A stretch of DNA of 64,000 bases from Chamaecrista fasciculata (GCA_003254925.1 QANZ01030435.1:3966-67965), one strand, 5' to 3'; positions 1-12,488 are shown, counted from the first letter of the stretch. Notes: generated from the letters alone by a model not told the origin. Numbers and translations: made by a program.

Positions 1-185
1 AGTTTGGAACTTTGAATGCGAATTGAAATGTCAAATGTCTATGCGGCTACTTTTTCAATTTTTACTTTTGGTCTTTAGGTTATAGTTTCATGGGCTGTGC
101 CTCATTGTTTATTTGTTTTAGTGGAGTAGTGGAGGAACGCATAAATACTATATATATAATGTATTGTATTATTTATATATAATTG

Positions 186-354
186 CATAGTTGCGGTTTG
201 GTTCGGTTTGGTGAAGTGTCAAACCGCCACCGAACCAAACCGCCCAAAATTAAGAAAAATGAAACCAAACCAAACCATTTGAATGTTGGTTTTGGTTCGG
301 TTTGGTTCGGTGTAGTTCGGTTCAATCGGTTTGGTTCGGTTTTGAACACCCCTA
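186..354. repeat. hAT-like MITE rich in GGTTCGGTTTGG motifs
   Basis: The stretch holds many copies of a TTCGGTTTGG-type motif on one strand near both sides and its complement (CCGAACCAAACC) in between, so it can fold on itself. It ends in GAACACCCCTA, the complement of the TAGGGGTGT terminus common in plant hAT-type MITEs. The left end is less clear; imperfect flanking CATAGT-like bases may be the remains of a target duplication. Open frames through it are by-products of the repeat. Confidence 0.6.
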
Positions 355-3300
355 GTCATAGTATTCTTCGCAGGGCCCCCTGTGAAGTTCTTGCAGATAC
401 TTAGACGATCCAATTGCTCTCACAGCCCTCATCTGTTGAACTTGGTAAGCTTGTCCATTTTCTAGTTTATCAAGTAACAATTGACAACTTTTATATTGGC
501 AAACCAAAAAAAAAAACCCCAACTTTTATATCAACATATCAATTATTTAAATCTAGATAGTAAAAAGAAACCGCAAAAAAAAAAATATTAATTAAAGAAT
601 TCATTTTATAAAAAATAATATCAATTTATTCAATTTTACTGAATTATACCTTTCAATCTTTTAGGAACTAAATTGTCAATTCACTGATGCTTTAGGGACC
701 AAATGATTAGTTTACTCATTATAATTACTATGGATTCAAATGAATGAGAAATTACCAATAAAGTATAAAAATAGGTTTCATTCTTATATAAATGAAGTAT
801 ATATTACTTTTTCTTAGCTTGGAAGTTGGAAGGAATATAATGTATAATCAAGTCTCTCAATCTTTTATAAACAACGAATGCAAGGATAAAAGAATTTAAT
901 TTGCAATGGAAGGATAGAAAATGAAATTAAGAATGCAATCTATATATACTTGAGTTAATATATATTAATGTAGATTCCTTGGACTGTGAATTGTTCATAT
1001 TTATATTCAATATTATTTATTTTGCTCTGTAATTTTATGTTACAATTTAAATAATTAGGTCTTCTTGAAAATATTGATATGGTAAAAACAAAATTTGTGC
1101 TCTGCTTATTATATCCCTAATTAATGGCAGTTTTTATGTTTAAATATCGGATACATTTAAATTTGAATATGAAGATTTTGTTAACAAAATTTGAATGTGA
1201 AGATCTTATTAACAAAAATAAATATTCATTTAAAATCGGAGAGAAATTTAATGAATGTCTGGAATGGTTAATTTATTGTAATTTATTGGTCATAAATATT
1301 TAAATAAACAAATTCTTTATATATAAAAAAAATTGTATAATCTATTCTTGTTATTCAAGTTGAGATATAAGATTGAAGGCAAGCTCAATCTTCCCATTAA
1401 TTTAAAAAAAAGTCAAAAAAGTAATAATAAATATTTATAAATCATTTTATTTTAGTAGGGAATTTCAAACTCAATCCAAAATATTTTATTGTTATTGGAA
1501 TAAATAAAAAAAAACTAATAGTATTTTATTTTTGAAATAAAGCAAAAAAATATTGAACTTTCATAAAAGCAACGATAGTTTTTTCATTCAATATGTCAGT
1601 TTTTTCTTTAATTTTATGATTAGTATTAAATTTTATATCAATTAAAAATGAAATTAAATATATATACTATATATAAAATATTAACTAATTATAATTAAAA
1701 TTTATCTAATTAGATATATGAATAAAAATCAATATTAACTTTTTTGGCCAGAGAATTAGTTTTTATTTTAAAATTAACTTTAACTTATATAAATTTTAAA
1801 TATAAAATTCAGTCAATGTTCTATCATGTAAATAATTGAAAATTAATATACAGTTATTATATCAAGAATCGTGGAAAGTGAGTTGCGTAAATAATTTGCT
1901 TTAATTGTGGTGACGAATATATTGGAATCTTGTGATTTTGAATGCACACAGAATATTCCAAACTTGGTTCATTTTAAATTAAGCAACCATTATATCAGAA
2001 TTTGCAACACATAAATGTAGCTAAAATGAAAGAACCCTAGGACCAAAAATTGCAAGGAAATCAAATATTTAGTGAAAAGTGAAAACGTGACTTATTTTGG
2101 AATACAAATTGAATTAAGCCGATTAAAAAACAACAGGCTCAAGGCATCTATTATACTATTACTACCATGGTTTGAATACGGCACACACACCCTAAAGACA
2201 TCTTCTACTTCTACTTCTACCACAATACATACATAATACACTACCGAGTATAAAATAAGATGAACATCCGACGGTCTACGGATTCCGAAAAAAATAATTT
2301 AAATAATTTCATGGCAATCATGCGCGTCACCAGTCTCTACCATCTTCAATGATGGAAATTATGAGAGAGAGACATAATCACAAATGAAAAATTATCTCCT
2401 CCCATCTTTCTCTTTTTATGCTGCAACCTGAATACGGATTATTAGAAATTAAAGGGGTAGAGAAGTAGAGGATAAAATGAGAAAGCTGAAAGAAAGCAAT
2501 GCATTACCAAAAAAAAAATTATCTCAACTCTAATGGCAATCGATTCTTTCTCGAACAACCGCAAACAAAAGATAAGGAGCCGATTTTATGATATCCTGTG
2601 AGCTATGAATAAGAAGGGGAAAAAAAATAAAAGGTCAAATGAAACAACCAACAAAACTAAACCAATTCATGAACATACCTGAATCATGAATCAAAGGCAC
2701 ATATCTAAAATAGATGGTGAATTATATAATGTACAAAGAACAAAACTAAGAGATATATTAAGTTTATAGGAAACATAAACAATATGAATAAAGAGTAAAG
2801 AGGAGAGATTACAAAAAAAAATAGTGTAAAGAGGATCATAAAAATTACCTCATCAAATGATGTTGGTGAATAAGCTATAAAAACATATTGACAATGAGGT
2901 GATACGCATATAAAAAACAAAGAAAAATGCAATGTAAAAACGCATGGAGCAAGAGCAAAAATAAAATAATGGCTGAACAAAAGTTGAAGGAAATCATATG
3001 CTTGCATAGGATGGAGAAAATTGAACACGAAAACTGACCTCAAATCTGAATGTGGAGTGACATTCCATTGTAGAGGAGAAAACGAATCTTATAAAATCTC
3101 AACAAATAAAATCTTCAAAAATCTTGCTACATAACAATATCTCTTATTAAAAAAACGGGAATCTTTAGAAGTTTAAAGAAATTCAAATTCTAGCTAATAA
3201 ATATATTTATTATTTAATAACAACTCCTACAATCATGGATATCGTCATACAAAAATTATACCAAATTAAAATTATATCATTATTTAAGGTATTAAGCTTC

Positions 3301-3654
3301 CGAAATCAAAGGGAATTTAGGGATTATTTTGATTTTTTTTATTTTAATATTGTACATGTAGGCATAAATTAGTCCGATTTTTAAGGGATTGCATTAGCTG
3401 GAGCAAAATATTTTTAATTTTTTAGTTTGTTTCGCCTCCGTTATTTTAGGACACGTCATAATTAATTTATTTTGCATTTGTTAAATAACATAAATTATCG
3501 AATTTTATTTGTTTTTGATTTTTTAAATTGTTTTTGCGGACATGGCAGCTCATGGGAATCCCAGTACTCAGCTTTATAGTTATATATAGATATATAGATA
3601 GTTGAAAGGATGAGGTGTGAGTGTGTGAGTATAATTTTAATATGCTAAAGAAAA
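355..3654. other. AT-rich intergenic DNA, no gene seen
   Basis: About 3.3 kb of AT-rich sequence with poly-A/T runs and short TTCTAC repeats near 2205. No open frame has recognisable protein features. A 112-codon frame on the - strand at 2705-3043 is hydrophobic and T-rich as expected by chance. No RNA gene was recognised. Confidence 0.6.
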
Positions 3655-3970
3655 AATTTCGTCTCATATCTTTTACTCAATTTTTAATTTGGTTTCATAT
3701 CTTTTTCTATTGCAGATTTGGTTTCATATCTTTGAATCAAATGTAGAATTGGTCCCATATTTTTAAATCAAGTAGAATTAACGGTAGAACCTTTTGCAAA
3801 GATATATGGCCAATTCTCCAACATGACCAAGAGACCTGTGACAAAAAATGATATGGGACCAAATTGGACCTTTTGCAAAGATATGAGATTTAAAGTGCAA
3901 CAAGAAAAAGATACATGACCAAATTAGGAACAAAGAAAAAGATATCAGACCAAATTTATACTTTGGTCAT
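3655..3970. mobile_element. MITE-like inverted-repeat element
   Basis: The left side reads repeatedly as a TTTGGTCTCATATCTTT-type motif and the right side as its complement (AAAGATAT..GACCAAAT), giving an imperfect inverted repeat around a short centre. It abuts the next MITE. No coding capacity. The superfamily was not determined. Confidence 0.55.
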
Positions 3971-3977
3971 TTAAATA

Positions 3978-4483
3978 GGCCAAAGTCTTATTTTGATCAT
4001 TCATGTTTGCTCAAAGTTCTGTTTTGGTCCCTCAAGGTTTTTTTGTTCCGTTTTGGTCCCTCATGTTTGCTTAAGGTTCTGTTTTGGTCCCTCAAGTTTT
4101 TTTTTGTTCTGTTTTGGTCCCTTATATTTGCTCAAAGTTCCATTGTGGTCCCTCAAGTTTTCAAAAAGTTCCACTTTTAGTCCGTGACTCTTTTCCATCC
4201 ACTTTTTCCGTTGAAAAAAAAAATGAAAAAACTAACTTTCATCTCCGAACAAATTTGCTCTTTTGCATTAAGATCTTTCCCCTTTGTAAAAGAGAAAAGA
4301 TGTTGAGAGATGAAAGTTAGTTTTTCTTTTTCCTTTTTCTAGCAGAAAAAGTGGATGGAAAAGAGTCAAAGAATAACAATAGAACTTTTTATAAACTTGA
4401 GGGACCAAAACAAAATGAAAAAAACTTGAGGGACCGAAACAGAACTTTGAACAAACATGAAGGACCAAAATAGGACTTTGGCC
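3978..4483. mobile_element. MULE-type MITE with GGCCAAAGTC termini
   Basis: It starts GGCCAAAGTCTTATTTTG and ends in the complement CCAAAATAGGACTTTGGCC. Both arms carry repeated TTTTGGTCCCTCAAG units in opposite orientation. It is flanked by ATTTAAATA on the left and ATTTTAATA on the right, a 9-bp target duplication with one mismatch, as expected for Mutator-like elements. Non-coding, 506 bp. A related terminus occurs at 8722 and another near 63657. Confidence 0.75.
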
Positions 4484-4499
4484 ATTTTAATATGTCACT

Positions 4500-4707
4500 C
4501 ACGATTGATTCCCATCTCCCCCATTGCGTGTTATGTTCTAGGCTCCTAGGCTTCTAGGTTTTCAAATTTCTTCGTGTCTCGTCGAACTTCTGGCGTCGCA
4601 CCTTCATCACAAAACCTTGTTTACTTGCTCCCAATCCATCAAGCGTCAAACTTTCCCTTCAGATCCAAACCTCACTCATCGTTTGCATTTTCGAGACTTC
4701 TCTTAAG
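4500..4707 (+). promoter_or_regulatory. NAA50: NAA50 probable promoter edge and 5' UTR exon
   Basis: Between the upstream MITE and the coding exon lies a pyrimidine-rich, less AT-rich stretch ending in a donor site (TTAAG|GTATTC, intron from 4708). The matching acceptor TTTCTAG ends at 4916, one base before the ATG at 4918. This fits a 5' UTR interrupted by an intron that stops just before the start codon. The transcription start is not determined. Confidence 0.55.
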
Positions 4708-4917
4708 GTATTCTCGTACCAACTTCATTCTCTCACTGAAACTCGTGTTACTTTTTATTATTACATGCTCTGCTTTCCCAAGCAATCGTTGCATTTTTCT
4801 TTTTCTGGTTGCTGAATGAATTGGGTATTTATCTTATGTAGTTTCATCTCAAAATGTAGAAATTCTGTCAAGCTTGGTTGCTAATAATTTTTGTATTTTT
4901 TTTATATTATTTCTAGA

Positions 4918-7612
4918 ATGGGCGTTGGCCGTGAAGTTTCTATTTCACTTGATGGCGTGAGGGACAAGAACCTAATGCAACTGAAGAAACTCAATATAGC
5001 CCTCTTTCCTGTTCGTTACAATGACAAATACTATGCCGATGCCCTTGCTTCAGGCGAATTTACTAAACTAGGTCCGATTTACTGTGGTTTCCTGAATTCT
5101 TTTTCCTATTCCAGGAGAGTTCATATACTGTTCATGGCAGTAATTCTTAAGCTTGCAACTTTTGTCACATTTTTTGCTTTGCCCATGTCTTGGCTCGTAA
5201 CCTCTGTTGTTTTACCATCTGGCATTTATTCTGTCATTCAATAATAGTAAACTTTCATTGCTGCACTTGTATAATATTTAATCTATATCTTAGACAAATT
5301 AAGTGCCTCCGTTTCTTCATTGTATATTGAAAGGATTCTGTTACTTGTTAGACGAGCAATTAAAATGAAACTGTTGTTTAATAGTTTGGTGATATATCCT
5401 TGGCAGCTCCCTCCTTTGAACCAGGATTTCAGAAAATTTCTTGCCATAAATTGTTATCCAACTGGAATGTGGATTAGTATTGATATTTTTTTATTTAATT
5501 TTGAGGAGCGGTCTTTCTTTGTTCAAATGGCCACACTCCACTGTGTAGGAATAAGAAAATCTAGTTATCTGGTTTCGAGGCATGTGACTTGAGTATCATA
5601 TCAGAAGTATGGGATTGCATTGTAGGTTTTAATGATTTATATTTACCTTGGGCTCTCCAAGCTTATGAGCCATCTTTTGGCATTTGATTCTCCTAAAGGT
5701 TCCCTTTAATTAATCTGATATCCTTTCAATACAACCTGTATGAAATATGACTTAGATGGTGACATTGGTTGTTGGTATTTCTATGTTCGTTTGTGGCATA
5801 AAGCTAGAAGAAAGAAAACTTATTTGGGTAGCATGGATGCACAGCATGGTGGATTGTTAGGATTCAAATGCAAAGTATGACATTGAAATTTCAGGTTTTG
5901 ATGTGGGGTTGATATGGATCTTAGGCTCTTCAACTTCATGAACAAGCTTTTGGGGTGTGGGTTTCCTAAAGGTTCCTATCAAATAGTATGGAGCCTCCGC
6001 CTACTTCCTAGTTGCAGTAATGTTTGCTGGGGGCTGGAAAGCTAGCACAAGCCAGCTTGCTTGGGCACAAGGATTACTGAATGTGGTAAAATATTGCAAG
6101 ATGAGGGATCTGAGTTCCGCATTGGAAGTGTTAGGTCTAGATGAAGTGATTTATATAGACCGCGGACTCTCTAATTTCATAAGATAGATTTTGTGGTGCG
6201 GTTCTTGGAAATTTCCTGTGAGATTCTGAGTCCATTGTCGATAATTTTAAAAATTCATTTATTTCCTTGAACTTTAGTTTGGGTCATAGCTACATTCCTT
6301 TTGTTGCTGTCATCTTGCTGAAATTCTTTCCCATTGTTGAGTGTCCAGTCGTTCTAGTGCCTTTACCTTGATGTAAATTTCTTTTGTTTGTTCTATGGTA
6401 TGCGTTGCATGTTTTCTTCCTTTCTTTTGCTCATTAATCTCTGTTCTTCTTGTAACCTAATATCACTAACATGCCTGTCTCTTAACAACTGAAAATTGAA
6501 TACATTCACATAAATATGATACTATGATAGTGTGTTTCATGAAGATGTTAGATGTTTCTCTTTCCTGAGTTAGGGCATCTAGATGTAGTCTTACCATATT
6601 AGCTTGCCGAGAGTTCTGACAAAAATGTGCTAGATAATACCTGTATTTTCATATTGTAACATCGTTATGGTAAATAATTATAGTATTTCTAATTATTTTA
6701 TGCTTTTATTTATGCCTCTTAAGTTTAGAGTAGGTTCTGCTGTGCTACTTAGTTCGACAAGCCTGTCCGACTCAGTCGTTATTTGATTTCAGACCATATG
6801 ATGGATGATATGGATGGTGCACTACAATATAATTATATACAGGAAAAAGTGTTGAAATTATGGCTGTTTTTCAAATGGTATACTTTGGTTTTGTTTGTGA
6901 AACATCCATATGATATTATGTGACCTTGCATCCATTACAAAAATAATTTAGCAACCCTAAAATTGATTTTTTTTTTTTTTTCTGTTGTCTTTCAGCTTAC
7001 TACAGTGACATATGTGTTGGTGCAATTGCATGCCGGCTAGAGAAAAAGGAAGGTGGGGCAATCCGTGTTTACATTATGACCTTAGGTGTATTAGCTCCTT
7101 ATCGTGGACTTGGAATTGGTAAGCAAGTTGAAATAAATTTTCAAGTGGCATTTTAAAGTTGAATTGATCTTTTTCTTCCGCATCTTCCAAGTTTTGTTAC
7201 ATGCCAAAGTATAGCACCTTAAACAAATAAAGCCCCTCCATAAGGTGCTAGCTTTATATGAAATATGATTTGATTTTTACATTTAGTTGCAGTCTTTGTT
7301 GAAATATTTGTCAATTCCAATTAACCTTGTATCTCATTTCCTGTTTTGTCTACTAGACGCTGATCTTAAGAAATGAATTGTGGATTTTATGCAGGAACAA
7401 AGCTGTTGAACCATGTTCTCGATCTTTGCTCCAAGCAAAACATTTCTGAGGTTTACTTGCATGTGCAGACTAACAATGATGATGCCATAAACTTTTATAA
7501 GAAATTTGGGTTTGAAATCACAGAAACAATTCATAACTATTATACAAACATCGAACCACCAGATTGCTATGTTGTGACCAAGCAAATGGCACCAAGCCCA
7601 ACGAAGAAATAA
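4918..7612 (+). CDS. NAA50: N-alpha-acetyltransferase 50 (NatE catalytic subunit)
   Basis: Three coding exons join with consistent phases: 4918-5071, 6996-7118 and 7395-7612 (495 nt, 164 aa, the usual plant NAA50 length). All junctions are GT-AG. The product is a GNAT-fold N-terminal acetyltransferase that transfers acetyl from acetyl-CoA to N-terminal Met followed by hydrophobic residues; in other eukaryotes it works in the cytosol with NAA10/NAA15. Visible hallmarks: the FPVRY substrate loop (residues 30-34), the YIMTLGV strand (77-83), the acetyl-CoA motif RGLGIG (88-93, R-x-x-G-x-G, crossing the exon 2/3 junction), and the late GNAT segment with NFYKKFGF. The C-terminus is a short basic tail. 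Intron 1 (1.9 kb) holds no gene. The start is supported by the family-typical MGVGRE N-terminus. No defects seen, so probably functional. Confidence 0.95.
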
Positions 7613-8238
7613 CATTCCAGACCCAGTTATTTTGGAAGAAGTCCTTTAAGATGATTGCATTATTTACCAGACTTCTCCATGCATGTATCATACTAAAGTT
7701 TGGTCATTTCCATTACTAGATTTTAAACAGTAAAGATAACACAAAAGGGAAGGATTGATTGGGAGATAAATTATCATGTTTGATGTTATTCCCTCGTATG
7801 CTTGCCCCAGCTTTTCATTTCCAGCAAGAGTTTCCTGGAACTTTTTGAAGTTTTTCATTCATCAGTTGAGGCCATTGAACGCACTTGGTATCAAAGTTGT
7901 AGTATGCTATGGATATGCTTTCTTTTTTTAGCTAGGCAGGAGGTACTTTCTTATCCTATGTACCAAGTGTAGGCTCAAAGATCAACGGTTTATGGCAATA
8001 CGTTTTTGGGATGTAGGAAAGAGATTTTGATGTTCTGAATATTTTTAGCTCAAAACGAAGGATGTGCTATTGAGTTTGAGTATCGTGTTCCTTCTAGGCT
8101 AGTAGAAAGAATATATATCAAAGTAACACATGCCGCTATAATTCAAAATTTCCTTGATTTAAAATTTTTTTTTTCAATTGTCGAGTAACTTGTTTGAGTA
8201 AAGTTTTATATTAAAGGCTATGTGAATGTAATTATTTC
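7613..8238. other. NAA50 3' flank
   Basis: Probable 3' UTR followed by AT-rich spacer. No second gene is visible. Confidence 0.5.
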
Positions 8239-8700
8239 ATTGGGAGTCGAGTCAACTAATTAGTCCCTGAATAATCTAAATGCACGATTTGATCCTTGAA
8301 ATGTTTCAATTATTAACTATTTGGTCCTTAGTGACAATTTAATCCCTGAATTTGAAGTTATTTTATACTTTTTGGTCATTGAATTTGTATTAAATAAATA
8401 CTATTTTTTTTGTTACAATATTAAATAAATACTATTTAGTCCTTCAATTTGAATTAATTTTATACTTTGTTGTTTCTAAGTTTGTACTAAATTAATATTA
8501 TTGGATCCTTGAATTTGAACTAACTTTATATTTTTGGTACCTGAATTTGTACTATTTGATCTTTGAATTTGTACTTTTTGGTCTCTGAGTTTGACACAGG
8601 GATTAAATCGTTGACAATTACAATAACTCAAGAATTGAGTAATATATTTTGATTATTTAAAGACTGATTAGTTGGCTCGGTGTAAATTTTGGGACCAAAT
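8239..8700. mobile_element. MITE-like inverted-repeat element
   Basis: The left arm begins near GAGTCAACTAATTAGTCCC and the right arm ends with its imperfect complement (GACTGATTAGTTGGCTC). Between them are many short TTTGGTCCTTGAATTTG-like repeats. Non-coding. A second short piece of related or GGCCAAAGTC-type sequence follows at 8720-8775, so two MITEs may be jammed together at the edge of the viral insertion. Confidence 0.55.
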
Positions 8701-8775
8701 AGTAGGTTTTCTCAAATCTTAGGCCAAAGTCTTATTTTAGTCCTTGAATTTACACGGAGTCGTCAACTAATCAAT

Positions 8776-9390
8776 TCCCGTTCATATGTTGAACATTTGG
8801 CTATTATGTACAAAATTCATTATAAAGTTTCTTATGTTAGTTCAAACATTGCCATTAAAAAGTTTCACCAAAATATGAAACTATTATTTTAGAAGCTAAT
8901 TTACATAGAATTGTTGTTACTACACGAAAACCTTTAAATCATGCCGAAAAGTTAGTTGATTTATAAGAAAGTTGGAAATTAGAGGGAATATGTTCTCCTA
9001 GACTAGAAAGTCAAAGCATCGAAAGTTTTATTGAAGATTTAGATGGTAATATTGAAATTAAAATGAAAATATCATTGTCTATTAAAGAGTTTAAGAAAAC
9101 TACTATGTTTGAGTCCTCAAGAAGATCTATTGATTCCGCTTCTACCATGCATTATAATTTAGCAGGCATTAATTTTCAGCCTAATATTCCTAAACTAGTT
9201 TATGGAAAAAAAATTTGAGTCTTATTCTCCAACTAGATATAAAATTTTGGTTTTAAATAAAAATTTTGAAATTAATAAAGAAGTTATTTGAAAAGAATTA
9301 TATTCTGATGAAAATAAAGAAAGACGTAAGTGGTATTTTTCTTTTACATTTTCTAAAGAACAAACTTCTCAGTGGCAGCAAAATTATTAT
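8776..9390 (+). pseudogene. Endogenous pararetrovirus, movement-protein-like remnant
   Basis: This is the upstream end of a decayed endogenous member of Caulimoviridae. A short recognisable motif (LNHAEKLVDL) resembles plant pararetrovirus movement proteins. The frame is closed by in-frame stops, for example at 8964-8966 and 9216-9218, and continues only in pieces. Everything 5' of about 8776 is missing, because the virus starts abruptly next to MITE sequence. Family assignment rests on this motif plus the downstream order of coat/zinc-knuckle, protease, reverse transcriptase and RNase H pieces. Not capable of expression as a protein. Confidence 0.6.
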
Positions 9391-9396
9391 GACTTT

Positions 9397-9690
9397 ATGA
9401 ACAAAATTAAGTTTGGTAGAAATAATTCAAGTAATTCATATGCTAAAACTAGAAATTATTATCCTAGACCTACATACCCAGACACTCAGTTTGAAGAAAA
9501 ATGTTTGTATAATCAAAGTAGTTATTATGATAATTCGATTGTTGAATGGAATATAGATGGTCAAAGTGAACATCAAATTTTAGATACTTTGCAAAATATG
9601 ACTATGTTTGTTTCTGCTTGTAAAATAAAAGGTAATAACTACAAAGCAGTTGATGTGATGATTACCACCAGATTTATAGTGGACAATTAA
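9397..9690 (+). pseudogene. Endogenous pararetrovirus, pre-coat region fragment
   Basis: A 97-codon open piece rich in Asn, Tyr and Ser, with a YYPRPTYPDTQFEEK segment, lies between the movement-like and coat-like pieces in the same relative order as in pararetroviral polyproteins. It is bounded by a stop and a frame change around 9690-9860. It is read as part of the same decayed polyprotein, not as a separate gene. Confidence 0.5.
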
Positions 9691-10468
9691 AAGGATGGTG
9701 GGATAATTATTTGGGAGATCGTGATAAAGCCCAATTTTTAATGCAGTCAAACAAGAAGGAAATGATACTTTTGAAGATATTACTGCTACTTTAATTTATG
9801 CTATTACAAAACATTTTGTTGGTGACCCTACTAATTTTCAAGAAAGAGTTTCAGAACAATTGATGAATCTACGTTGTTCTACTATGTTAGATTTTCGTAG
9901 GTATAAAGATATGTTTTTAACAAAATTATTTTTAAGACTTAATTGTGCTCAATATTTTTGGAAAGAACGTTTTATTGCTGAATTACCAAAATTATTTGCT
10001 AAAAGAGTTAGAGAGTCTCTTAGAAGACAACATAATACCAATACTATTTTTTACGGTCAAATCTCTTTTGCACAGTTGATTAATTTTATAACTATGGAAG
10101 CTTTAAATATTTGTAATGATTTAAAATTACAGTCTAAGGTTAGAAAGGAAATTAGCGACAATAAAAGAGAATTAGGAAGATTTTTCCAACAATATGATTT
10201 TGAGAAATTACAAGCCCTTTCTTATCATCATAAAAAGAAAAGAGTCACTAAACATTATTTTTCTAAAAGGAAATTCTATAAGAATAAGAGTTTTAGAAAA
10301 TGTCCATTTGAGTTTAAAAAGAAAAAAGACAAAAGAAAATTTTCTTCTTCTCCTGTAAATGTTACTTGTTTTAAATGTGGAAGATTTGGTCATGTTGCAA
10401 AAAATTATAAAGTTCTAAAGAAAATTAATTTGTTAGATATGGATGATAAATATAAAGAAGGATTATAG
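9691..10468 (+). pseudogene. Endogenous pararetrovirus, coat protein and zinc-knuckle region
   Basis: The longest surviving viral piece is 202 codons (9860-10468); a shifted frame upstream (9691-9860) continues the same domain. It has a capsid-like helical region, then a Lys/Arg-rich stretch (KKKRVTKHYFSKRKFYK), then CFKCGRFGHVAKNYK. That last piece has the spacing of a CCHC knuckle, but the final Cys position holds Tyr. Typical of the nucleic-acid-binding end of pararetroviral coat proteins. Broken by at least one frame change and a stop at 10466. Confidence 0.7.
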
Positions 10469-10775
10469 AGTCTTTTGTTTGTTGAAGATTATGTTTCTTT
10501 TGATGAATCTGTTGATGATGATAATGATATTAATGCTATAGAGTCTTCTTTTGTATCCTCTAATGATGATAATAATACTTGTTTAAGTATTGTTTATGTG
10601 ATTGCTTTGCTTGTACAAATTATGTGAATGTTATTAGTAGAGGTAAGTTTCAAGCTTTAAATTTTATAGATGTTTTAGAGAAAATAGAATATCAAGATAT
10701 TAGAGCCCGATATGTTTCAAAATTAAGAGATTTGGTGGATGATGAAGAACGTAGGATAGAAAGTAGTGAAGTGAA
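10469..10775 (+). pseudogene. Endogenous pararetrovirus, acidic linker up to the LTR insertion
   Basis: An Asp-rich stretch, then a frame reading ...IDVLEKIEYQDIRARYV, runs into the left end of the LTR retrotransposon at 10776. The five bases GTGAA (10771-10775) are repeated at 22503-22507 where the viral sequence resumes, so the virus was already in the genome when the LTR element inserted. It contains a stop near 10624 and a frame change. Confidence 0.6.
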
Positions 10776-11358
10776 TGATAATAGGCCCAATAATTAGGAG
10801 GCCCAATTGGCAGAAGATGCCCTTGGCCCAGCACGTCATAGGCCCACAAGGTAGGGCGAGAACGCCCTTAACCCCGCTAAGGCAATGACGCCCATAACCA
10901 TAGAGGCCATGGGCGCCCACGGAGCATAAGGACGCGAGGAATAAGGAAACATTCCCTGAACCAATCAAGGATCAACCAAGGATCCGCTGTCAATCAAGAC
11001 AAATCGCTCAGAGATCCTTTCCATGGATTCTGCCTTGGCCATCAAGGCGCCTTACTCAAATAAGGAAATATTATGACTCACCTCTCATATCACTGAAGAT
11101 ATCTCGTCTTACACTCAAGGAAGTTTCCTTAAATGGACTCTCCTCAATAAGCCTATAAATACAAGATGATAACCCTGGAAAAATGTACGCTCTCTACTCA
11201 GTCAATTGAGATATTTGAGCTCATATCACTTACTAATTTAAGCATCGGAGGTGAATCGCAAGGCCACCCCTGTGTGTTCATTGTTTTGCAGGCGACTTCC
11301 AACCCAGAGTTGCCTCACCGAACCAGGTAATGACCCCCGGCCAGAACCAGGTTCATCA
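10776..11358 (+). repeat. 5' LTR of the non-autonomous LTR element
   Basis: Starts TGATAATAGGCCCAATAATT and ends CCAGGTTCATCA. TATAAATA at 11154-11161 is a likely core promoter. It differs from the 3' LTR by scattered substitutions and lacks about 12 bp present there, so insertion is not very recent but the LTRs remain highly similar. Confidence 0.92.
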
Positions 11359-11528
11359 CTGGCGCCGTCTGTGGGGAACAAACAAAAAGCTTTGTTCCTC
11401 TAAAAATTTTGAGCGTGGAAAAGGCGAGAAATTGTTCAGTCCGATGAGCAAATAATAACTTTCAAGTTCATAAGCCTTTATCATGAATTCATGATTATAT
11501 ATTATTATTATTATTCCTATTATTATTA
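11359..11528 (+). other. Primer-binding site and start of LTR element interior
   Basis: TGGCGCCGTCTGTGGGGA (from 11360) has the TGG start expected where a tRNA CCA end pairs. The tRNA identity was not determined. Sequence up to the MITE is non-coding and ends in TTA repeats. Confidence 0.7.
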
Positions 11529-11802
11529 CTCCCTCCGTTCCTATATATCTGATGTTTAAGGTAAAAACACACAGACCAAGGAAATGATTAGCTCACCTAA
11601 AATGAAGAGAAAAATGAGGTAAAAAGACTAAACTATCCCTATTAAATTACTAGGAAAATGTTTATTCATTTATGACTCTACTATATTTAATAGGGATAGA
11701 ATGGTAAAAGAATAATTAATGCTCTCTTGAAGTTATAAAACATCAGATATTTTGGAATAAAAAAAGTTCTCCAGAAAAGCAGATATTCAGGAACGGAGGG
11801 AG
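11529..11802. mobile_element. Stowaway-like MITE
   Basis: The ends are CTCCCTCCGTTCCT and its near-perfect complement AGGAACGGAGGGAG, flanked by TA on both sides (11527-11528 and 11803-11804). This is the classic Stowaway/Tc1-mariner MITE signature. 274 bp, non-coding, inserted in the LTR element interior. Confidence 0.9.
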
Positions 11803-12364
11803 TATTATTTTCAAAAAAGAAGATAACAAAAAAAAAGAAGGGGTTTTTTCGCAGAAAAAACCTCAAAAACCTTGCTTTGACAAATTGCAGAAACCAGCAC
11901 GAACGCACACTCAGCCGCTCCCAGGTTCAGCGTCGCGCACGCCGCTGTGGCCACCACCGGTCACGCCTTCGCCGCCGGATGCCGTGGACTCCGCCACCGG
12001 TCAACTCTGGGACAACGCTGGGCGCAAACGCACAGCACAACCTCCGCTTTGAATACACGACGCCGACGACAGAACTCTTCTTCTTCGCTCGTCCTCCGTT
12101 GCCGATCTGGAGGACCTCCGCCGCTCTCCACCCCCTCGGATCTGAAGAGTGCGTCTTTCAAATGTTGCCTGAGCTTCAACACGACGGAGCTTTCTTCTCC
12201 GATTCGTTCGCCGCTGCTGCCGCCACCGGTCCCGTCTCCGCCACCGAGCGCGGCAGACACCGTCGCCGGCTAGCTCTAGAGGACGACAGCGCCTCCGCCG
12301 CCCTCCTGACGTCGTCAGATTCGGGCGGTCTGGTAAATCGCCGAGGCATCGAGACGAAGTAATC
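11803..12364 (+). other. GC-rich gene-like segment inside the LTR element
   Basis: This block is strikingly GC-rich and full of CCGCC/GCCGCC compared with everything around it, and looks like a plant 5' UTR/first exon. Several overlapping frames are open (for example 161 codons at 11877-12362), but none has a recognisable domain. A GTAATC donor-like site sits at its right edge (12358), just before the LINE. The sequence right of the LINE looks intronic. A captured piece of a host gene is plausible; the source gene was not identified. Confidence 0.4.
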
Positions 12365-12488
12365 TCTTTCCCTATCTTTTTTTTTTGGTTAGCAACGATG
12401 GGCTAAGCGCACAACCAAAACCAACAAGAAAGAGAAAAAAAAAAAGCAACAAAAGAAAACAAACTGCAGAAAGCAGCGAACCCCAACC

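Noticed and set aside
183..413. Overlapping short frames on both strands
   Set aside because: They are translations of the GGTTCGGTTTGG repeat and have no protein-like features.
2705..3043. 112-codon frame on the - strand
   Set aside because: Hydrophobic Phe/Leu-rich composition expected from A-rich + strand DNA; no motif, no gene context.
11877..12362. 161-codon + strand frame as a complete gene
   Set aside because: Three frames are open at once because of GC bias. No domain. Kept only as a possible captured gene piece.
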